A DNA stretch of 11,663 nucleotides from Clostridioides sp. (GTDB taxonomy: Bacteria > Bacillota > Clostridia > Peptostreptococcales > Peptostreptococcaceae): contig JAISUA010000123.1 in the NCBI GenBank assembly GCA_031272305.1, forward strand, positions 1 to 11,663. Direction: 5' to 3'. Both the position numbers and the translations under genes were made by a program. Below, piece after piece: positions 7,201 through 11,663 of this stretch. Position 1 is the stretch's first letter. Every line of letters begins with the position of its first letter. The notes beneath the pieces were generated by a model. It was not told the DNA's origin and made no database searches. It saw only the letters and a list, made by a program, of their open reading frames with translations.

Positions 7201-7811
7201 GCTTGAATATCTTTTAACTCTCTTGTCTTAGAAGATTTTTGTTTTCTAATTTTTTCGGTTAAATCTCTTCCGTATTTTTCAAGATTAAAAATCCTTTCAA
7301 GCATATCTCTTCTATTTGCACCTGTAAGTTTCAAAAATTCATTGAATTTTCCCTGTGGAAGCACAACCGATCTTGTAAAATCATCAGCTGTAAGTCCTAT
7401 TACATCTAATATTTTGTTATTCACATCATTTACTTTATCTGCTAATACATTTACTGTTCCATCATTGTAGTATTCTGCTAGTTTCGCATAGGTAGTTTTT
7501 ATTCCACTTCCATCTTCATCCTTTTTCTTAATTATTCTTTCTACACAAAATTTGCGTGAACTATCGTCATTTCCAAGTTCAAATTCAAAAGAAAGTACTG
7601 CTTCACTACACAGACTATTTATAAATTCTTTTGTATTTCTAGCTATATTTCCATACATAGCTAGTGTTATTCCATCTAGAATAGTAGACTTTCCACTTCC
7701 AGTAGGTCCAAAAATTCCGAATAGACCTTTTCCTGTAAGTTTTCTAAAATCTATTGTTTGCTTTTCTATATAACTATTAAGTCCACTTATCTCAAGTTTG
7801 ACAGGACGCAT
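4275..7811 (-). CDS. sbcC: SbcC, Rad50-like ATPase subunit of the SbcCD nuclease
   Basis: SbcC is the SMC-like ATPase that joins SbcD in a complex that cuts DNA hairpins and trims blocked double-strand ends. The 1178 residues begin with MRPVKLEISGLNSY, typical of the family. Walker A GPTGSGKS is at 35-42 and the Q-loop region LPQGKFNEFL at 151-160. Long charged coiled-coil arms run from roughly 180 to 1000. The zinc hook CPVC (587-590) sits almost exactly at the midpoint. The C-terminal half-domain has the ABC signature LSGGE (from 1081), Walker B FFFLDE (1111-1116), D-loop GSLD (1119-1122) and switch His1148 in ISHIEEL. All ATPase motifs are intact, and the length is toward the long end for the family. 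The start is 2 nt after the sbcD stop, with AAGGAGG (7824-7830) 12 nt upstream inside sbcD, so the two are surely co-transcribed. Confidence 0.97.
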   Translation of the reverse strand: MRPVKLEISGLNSYIEKQTIDFRKLTGKGLFGIFGPTGSGKSTILDGITLAMYGNIARNTKEFINSLCSEAVLSFEFELGNDDSSRKFCVERIIKKKDEDGSGIKTTYAKLAEYYNDGTVNVLADKVNDVNNKILDVIGLTADDFTRSVVLPQGKFNEFLKLTGANRRDMLERIFNLEKYGRDLTEKIRKQKSSKTRELKDIQAKLSQYEGVSQEAFDKSVENLEVLKKQEKEKNEKLEQVQNKYDLDKIDYDKKVKLEFCLRRKRELEVFESDIEEKRLLIDKSQRATMIEPKIDYFEELESRKRKNTRDFEELKQNLTILNKDFEVIKFKYKEISSLEEREMPTLNQQKIRYSNAIDIEKELDILKEEIERLSLDIKKTQEETSKIKDSGLFLNSDLEKLSKKIKDVDESLSNISISVELKQRIFSAYNLEKEYIELENKKKEKEEQREILNEIIRDITTKSIYNQNEVEKNNKFLDDEVAKLESINLKYSNAQKYIVEKSNNLIELKNKFEIIKKNEIQKQDIEEKLNKYVEEIAIIKRNINLKLSALDSEEKNKNILEENLIEFKLKNQAYVLRKNLVKGKRCPVCGSTEHNIVESVDYFEEIIESERELEKSKSNCDILSNELKDLNLNRISFEEKYNILSAQMENIKVSIGEYSSTDIEHKISQEKMEYNIISENINLWSKEKIELEKQIAYLSEQRNKKSNNQVLLEEQLNNRKREFENISLYLTNSEEKYLFVRKNYFELRNLLKIDDLENEVEKINFNERNIEILSKEKNNLLLEKYSVESKIKELENDLYNKKIELTKFEDALKYKSSIRKEKLDSLTAITKGKTAQILLDEVEEKIKSISEKKREIEILLNDKKNEYERNLINKDLVEIELNKNISEFDKLEKEIKEILVINKFKDSFEVKKSIIEKITLEEFQEDVNKYYNDVRLIQARMDELKDEKINMKIDEKDLEEMRTEMVMLKTSLSSITKELGKEESNFEHLKKSLEVMKILQKSEKEVSHRLDLLEDLDKLVQGNKFVEYVATNQLKYIAFDATQRLSTISRGRYAIEIDENQNFVIRDDFNGGQRRKADTLSGGETFLTSLSLALALSSQIQLKGKSPLQFFFLDEGFGSLDAELLEIVIDSLERLHSDNMCVGIISHIEELKNRVPVKLIVSASEPGEGSKVHIELS

Positions 7812-7813
7812 TT

Positions 7814-9091
7814 TTAATCTTGACCTCCTTCTGAAACAATTTCCATAAATATATCCATCAATTCTCCTTTAGGCTCAACACCTCTTGTAAAACTGTAGAA
7901 ATCTCTAAATATTTCTGCCATACCTTTTTCTTTTATTACTACACTGTCATAATTTTTTACATTTTTTAATATAGGTTTTATCTCAATAATGTCTTTCAAC
8001 AAATCTTTCATTTCTTTTAATTCAAGAGCTGATATAACCTTATCTGTTTCTATTTCAAAAAATGACCAAATGTCTCTTTCCTTGTTTTCTTGACAAATTT
8101 TTATAGCTTCGTCTATGCCTTTCGCACTGAAAACCTCTATAGGCTTATAATTGTTGAAATATATTTTTTCTACTATTGGATTTTCTCCAGCTTTTATATC
8201 TACTACATAAGCTCCTTTAGCGTAGTTTCTCTCATCTTTAGAGTATTGTAGAGGAGATCCAGAATAATATGCGTTTACATATTCTGAAATTCTTTGTGGC
8301 TTGTGCAAATGTCCTAACGCTATATAATCAGATTTTCTAGGCAAATCTTTTTTCTCAACAAGCAAACTTCCTCCTAATTGTATCGGTCTTTCAGATTCAG
8401 AAGTTTCTCCTCCAACCACAAAAATATGTGAAACAGCAATATTGATTGCCTCTTCTTCAAAATCTTCCTCTAATTTTTTGAATATCTCTCCAACTTTTTG
8501 CGAATAAGTCTTTTGCATTTTTTTATCATGACTCTCTTCAATAGTCACTGCTGCTTCTTTAAGTTCAGTTCCTACTAATTCTTCTTCTGATGATTTTTTA
8601 CTATCTTCAGAGATTGTATAAATAATTTCGTTCAATCTCTTTTCACTTGGATATGGAAGAGAAGCAATATTTACTTTTTCTCCATTTATAATTAATTTTG
8701 TCATACCAGGTTTTGCATCTACGATTTTGTAGCCTTTGTAATCCATTGTTTGTGCCTGACTATATGGTTTCCCAAGTACAATAATACCTTGTTCCTGTGC
8801 AAGTGGTGTAATCGCTGACAATCTATCTGGATTATCGTGATTTCCTGAAATTATAAATACACATCTCTCTCCATTTTCAGCTATTTTTGAAATAGTATCG
8901 TAAAATAATTTCTCTGCTTCAGCAGACGGATTGTGTGTATCGTAAACATCTCCAGCAATTATTACTAAATCTACTTGTTTTTCCTTTACTATTTCAATAA
9001 AATCTTTACAGAACTTTCGTTGTTCTTCAATTCGTGATCTGCCTTCGAGATTTTTTCCCAAATGCCAATCAGAAGTGTGAATAAATCTCAT
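7814..9091 (-). CDS. sbcD: SbcD, Mre11-like nuclease subunit of SbcCD
   Basis: SbcD is the Mn2+-dependent calcineurin-like phosphoesterase that supplies the exo- and endonuclease activity of SbcCD. The 425-residue product starts MRFIHTSDWHLGK, matching the usual family start. Metal-site motifs appear in order: DWHLG with Asp8 and His10, GDVYD with Asp48, GNHD with Asn84 and His85, His222 in SHIF, and GHLH (260-263). The capping domain follows from about 310, ending in a C-terminal segment expected to contact the base of the SbcC coiled coil. Charged inserts at about 160-195 (SEDSKKSSEEE) are the most divergent part. The ribosome binding site is weak (GGGGG, 11 nt upstream). The gene follows addA after 60 nt and precedes sbcC by 2 nt. 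All catalytic residues seem present. Confidence 0.97.
   Translation of the reverse strand: MRFIHTSDWHLGKNLEGRSRIEEQRKFCKDFIEIVKEKQVDLVIIAGDVYDTHNPSAEAEKLFYDTISKIAENGERCVFIISGNHDNPDRLSAITPLAQEQGIIVLGKPYSQAQTMDYKGYKIVDAKPGMTKLIINGEKVNIASLPYPSEKRLNEIIYTISEDSKKSSEEELVGTELKEAAVTIEESHDKKMQKTYSQKVGEIFKKLEEDFEEEAINIAVSHIFVVGGETSESERPIQLGGSLLVEKKDLPRKSDYIALGHLHKPQRISEYVNAYYSGSPLQYSKDERNYAKGAYVVDIKAGENPIVEKIYFNNYKPIEVFSAKGIDEAIKICQENKERDIWSFFEIETDKVISALELKEMKDLLKDIIEIKPILKNVKNYDSVVIKEKGMAEIFRDFYSFTRGVEPKGELMDIFMEIVSEGGQD
7824..7830 (-). promoter_or_regulatory. sbcC ribosome binding site inside the end of sbcD
   Basis: AAGGAGG forms part of the last sbcD codons and lies 12 nt before the sbcC ATG, with the sbcD TAA stop between. 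The spacing is slightly long, but the arrangement fits translational coupling, which would keep the two subunits in balance. Confidence 0.7.
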
Positions 9092-9151
9092 CTTTTGAGT
9101 TACCCCCGTTTCCTATTTGTTATTTCTTATGTTTACACAAAATATTTTTCA

Positions 9152-11663
9152 CTACATAATTTTACATGCTTTATCTATATAAAATAAATATATCCATTTT
9201 TCTTTTACTTTTTTTCCTGTTATCTCTTCTAATACTTCTCCATACAAATCAAGCTGAATCTTATATTTTCGAATTATTTCAGATTCATTTTTATAATTTA
9301 CAAAATCAGTCTTATAATCAATCAAAATAATTTCTCCATCTTCTTCAAAGTACGAATCTATAATTCCTCTAAGCATCATAGCATCTTCAATTTCATCGCA
9401 TTTATTTGTAGATATATTTTCGTCCATTATGTCACTTAGACACTTTTTACTAGTTCTTTGTTTTGAAAATACTTTTGATATATTGATATTTGTATATATC
9501 ATTTTTTCTCTACTTATACACTTTGATTCTAGCATTCTTTTTCCTAGAGAAGAATCAAAAAATTTATGAAATTTTTCTGCATTCAAAGTATCTGCTTGAT
9601 TTTTAGTTAAGATACCTTTGTTAACAAATTCATCTATTTGCTGTTTTATCTGCGATTTACTACTAACTCTATTTAGATCAATTTCCTGCATAAGTAAATG
9701 ATAGACTGTACCTTTTTCTGTTGCAGTAACTTTGATTTTTTCTTCTCCATCTTGTATGAATTTTGGTCTTTTCAAAGCCTTTTTTTTCTTAAATTCAATT
9801 GAATTTCTATCATCAAAATACTTTTCGTACATTTCCTCATTTTCTTCCTGATGAATCTTCTTTATCTCTGTAACAGAAATACTTGAAGGATTCCTTGTAC
9901 TTGCATCAAATAGATATTTATAATTAAGCGACTTATCAATTATATCATAATACTTTCCTTTTAAATCATCTTTTTGAATATCTGCAAGTTTATTTTCTAA
10001 AACATTTTCTCGAATGATTTCTTTTTCTTCACAAGCTAGATCACTTCGTTTTTTTACATATAATCGCCATATGTTACTATCTGTATCTTTTAAAGATTTT
10101 TCCGTATCTGTTAAATTAATTTTCGTATTTATTACACTACTTTTTATAGTTGTTGAATTAGCATTTTTATATGTTTGATCTCTTTTCATAACAGTTGGCA
10201 TAATCCAATCTAAAAAAGTTTTAGCATTTATAATTGAAAGCAAAGATATTTTTCCGTCTTCACCTATAGATTCTTGCCATCTTAATAGGCTTTTCTCAGT
10301 ATCTTTCACAGTACCTGTGATAATAAGTTTTTCTTTAGCTCTAGTCATTGCAACGTAAAGTATTCTCATTTCTTCAGAAAGACTCTCTATGTGCATTTTT
10401 TCAATTAACGCTAATTTTGCAATGCTTTTAAATTGTATTCTTCTTTTGTAATCTACAAACTGAGGTCCAAATCCTAAGTCATAATTGCACAAAATACTTT
10501 TCTTCGTATCCATCATATTAAATTGTTTCCCAGACGCAGAACATATTACTATTGGAAATTCTAGTCCTTTACTCTTATGAATACTCATAATTCTAACTAC
10601 ATCTGCATTCTCAGCAATAATCTTTGCATTTCCCATATCGTCACTTGTCTTCTTTAATTTTTGAATATAATTAATAAAATTAAAAATTCCTCTGTAACTT
10701 GTTTCTTCAAATTGTTTTGCTCTCTCGAATAATGCACGAAGATTAGCTTGTCTAACAGCTCCAGAAGACATAGCTCCTGCGTATACATAATATCCAGTAT
10801 CTTTAAGAATAAACCATAAAAAATCATGTGTACTCATATATGTCGATTTAATCTTGTATTCTTCAAGTTTTTCTAGAAAATATTTTGCTTTTTTAGCTGT
10901 AGCATACATTCCTTCATCGTTTAATAGTATCGATTCTTCAGATAATAATACATACAAATTTTTATTATAATTTAATTCTTCTTTATTATATTGACTATTT
11001 ATCAGTTCAAATGTATTTGCCATTCCTTTAAGTGATTCATAGAAACTTACTTTTTTCTTAAAAATCCTTACATTTGCTAGATCATTTGTAGTAAAATTAT
11101 AAATTTGAGATCTCAATACAGAAATAAGTGGTATATCTTGAATTGGATTATCAATAACTTGAAGCAAACTCATTGCAAATTTTATCTCTGCTGTATCGAA
11201 ATATCCTGTACCAAGATCAGCAAACACAGGAATATTCATATCTGTAAGTTCTTCACAAAATGCAGGTGCAAATCCAGATGTAGCTCTCATAAGAATTACT
11301 ATATCGCTGAATTTTACATTTCTATATCCTTCTGTTTTTTTATCGTACACTACTTGTCTTTTCCCAGTTTCGTCTGAGTTCATAAGGTTTTTAATAATAT
11401 TTCCTACCATTCTAGCTTCCAAATGAGCCTTATCGATCTCATCATAATCAATACTAGAACTAGGTTCATCATCTGAATCATTATCTGAAGAAAATTCACT
11501 TGTAGTATTCTTATCTTCTTTAAACTTTTCATATTCTATTTTTTCTTTTTCAACTTGACTATCTAGCAAGTATATTTCTGTAGTTCCTCCGACGATTTCG
11601 TTATCATCATTGTTTTCAGGGAAAAATGCTCCTACATTTAGCATTTCTTCTTCTGTATATTCA
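9152..11663 (-). CDS. addA: AddA, helicase-nuclease subunit A of AddAB (C-terminal part; 5' end outside the window)
   Basis: AddA combines a UvrD-like 3'-5' helicase with a RecB-type nuclease and works with AddB to resect double-strand breaks for RecA loading. The frame stays open to the right edge (EYTEEE precedes the Met at 11644), so that Met is internal. About 837 codons are present of an expected 1150-1250; Walker A and motifs up to about IV must lie upstream. Numbered from that Met, SIHKSKGLEFP (354-364) is helicase motif V and YVAMTRAKEKL (430-440) is motif VI. PSSISVTEIK leads into the nuclease domain, with His649 in GTVYH, Asp763 in GIID, IDYKTD (775-780, Asp776 and Lys778) and IQLDLY. 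The nuclease therefore looks active. An acidic, serine-rich stretch lies at 43-71. No cysteine iron-sulfur motif is expected, since that belongs to AddB. Downstream are sbcD and sbcC, probably in the same operon. Confidence 0.96.
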   Translation of the reverse strand, partial: EYTEEEMLNVGAFFPENNDDNEIVGGTTEIYLLDSQVEKEKIEYEKFKEDKNTTSEFSSDNDSDDEPSSSIDYDEIDKAHLEARMVGNIIKNLMNSDETGKRQVVYDKKTEGYRNVKFSDIVILMRATSGFAPAFCEELTDMNIPVFADLGTGYFDTAEIKFAMSLLQVIDNPIQDIPLISVLRSQIYNFTTNDLANVRIFKKKVSFYESLKGMANTFELINSQYNKEELNYNKNLYVLLSEESILLNDEGMYATAKKAKYFLEKLEEYKIKSTYMSTHDFLWFILKDTGYYVYAGAMSSGAVRQANLRALFERAKQFEETSYRGIFNFINYIQKLKKTSDDMGNAKIIAENADVVRIMSIHKSKGLEFPIVICSASGKQFNMMDTKKSILCNYDLGFGPQFVDYKRRIQFKSIAKLALIEKMHIESLSEEMRILYVAMTRAKEKLIITGTVKDTEKSLLRWQESIGEDGKISLLSIINAKTFLDWIMPTVMKRDQTYKNANSTTIKSSVINTKINLTDTEKSLKDTDSNIWRLYVKKRSDLACEEKEIIRENVLENKLADIQKDDLKGKYYDIIDKSLNYKYLFDASTRNPSSISVTEIKKIHQEENEEMYEKYFDDRNSIEFKKKKALKRPKFIQDGEEKIKVTATEKGTVYHLLMQEIDLNRVSSKSQIKQQIDEFVNKGILTKNQADTLNAEKFHKFFDSSLGKRMLESKCISREKMIYTNINISKVFSKQRTSKKCLSDIMDENISTNKCDEIEDAMMLRGIIDSYFEEDGEIILIDYKTDFVNYKNESEIIRKYKIQLDLYGEVLEEITGKKVKEKWIYLFYIDKACKIM

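Noticed and set aside
9092..9151. Separate promoter or terminator between addA and sbcD
   Set aside because: No hexamer pair with proper spacing and no G-C stem with a T-run is visible in these 60 nt, only a short AAAAATATTTT palindrome.
11105..11377. Plus-strand open frame of 90 codons rich in Cys and Lys
   Set aside because: It is antisense to addA, and its composition mirrors the addA codons. There is no independent support for it.

Overview
This window looks like an ordinary chromosomal segment from a very AT-rich, low-GC Gram-positive bacterium (Bacillota). A clostridial or Peptostreptococcaceae-like anaerobe is my best guess. The reasons are the AT-heavy codon use, purine-rich Shine-Dalgarno sequences (GGAGG, AGGAG), an AddA-type rather than RecB-type helicase-nuclease, and the addA-sbcD-sbcC order. 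I cannot name a species. All six protein-coding genes lie on the minus strand, so the window reads right to left in transcription order. No mobile element, CRISPR array, tRNA or rRNA is visible.

Right to centre (11663 down to 4275) is a double-strand-break processing block. It starts with the C-terminal two thirds of AddA, a helicase-nuclease cut by the window edge. After a 60-nt gap comes sbcD, the Mre11-like nuclease. Two nucleotides after the sbcD stop comes sbcC, the Rad50-like ATPase with a zinc-hook CPVC motif almost exactly at its midpoint. The tight spacing of sbcD and sbcC and the lack of a visible terminator suggest one transcript, possibly beginning with addB upstream of the window. 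AddAB resects broken DNA ends for recombination. SbcCD opens hairpins and blocked ends.

Centre to left (4274 down to 1) are three genes that look separately transcribed. A CNNM/CorC-type membrane protein with DUF21, a CBS pair and a CorC/HlyC domain has a good extended -10 promoter in the 160-nt gap after sbcC and a 17-bp perfect-stem terminator behind it. An AI-2E/PerM-family membrane protein, resembling YtvI, follows directly behind that terminator. Peptidase T (pepT) follows after a 230-nt gap that holds several hairpins. Downstream of pepT are a 16-nt tandem duplication across its stop codon and a 133-nt nested palindrome with internal 17-nt direct repeats, ending in a terminator-like arm.

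For three genes the longest reading frame starts inside or against the ribosome binding site, so I chose shorter starts (pepT, the AI-2E protein and the CorC-like protein). I see no convincing undescribed system. The most unusual material is in the non-coding gaps: the 32-164 palindrome, the paired hairpins at 1565-1652, and a terminator arm that seems to double as the -35 element of the next gene.
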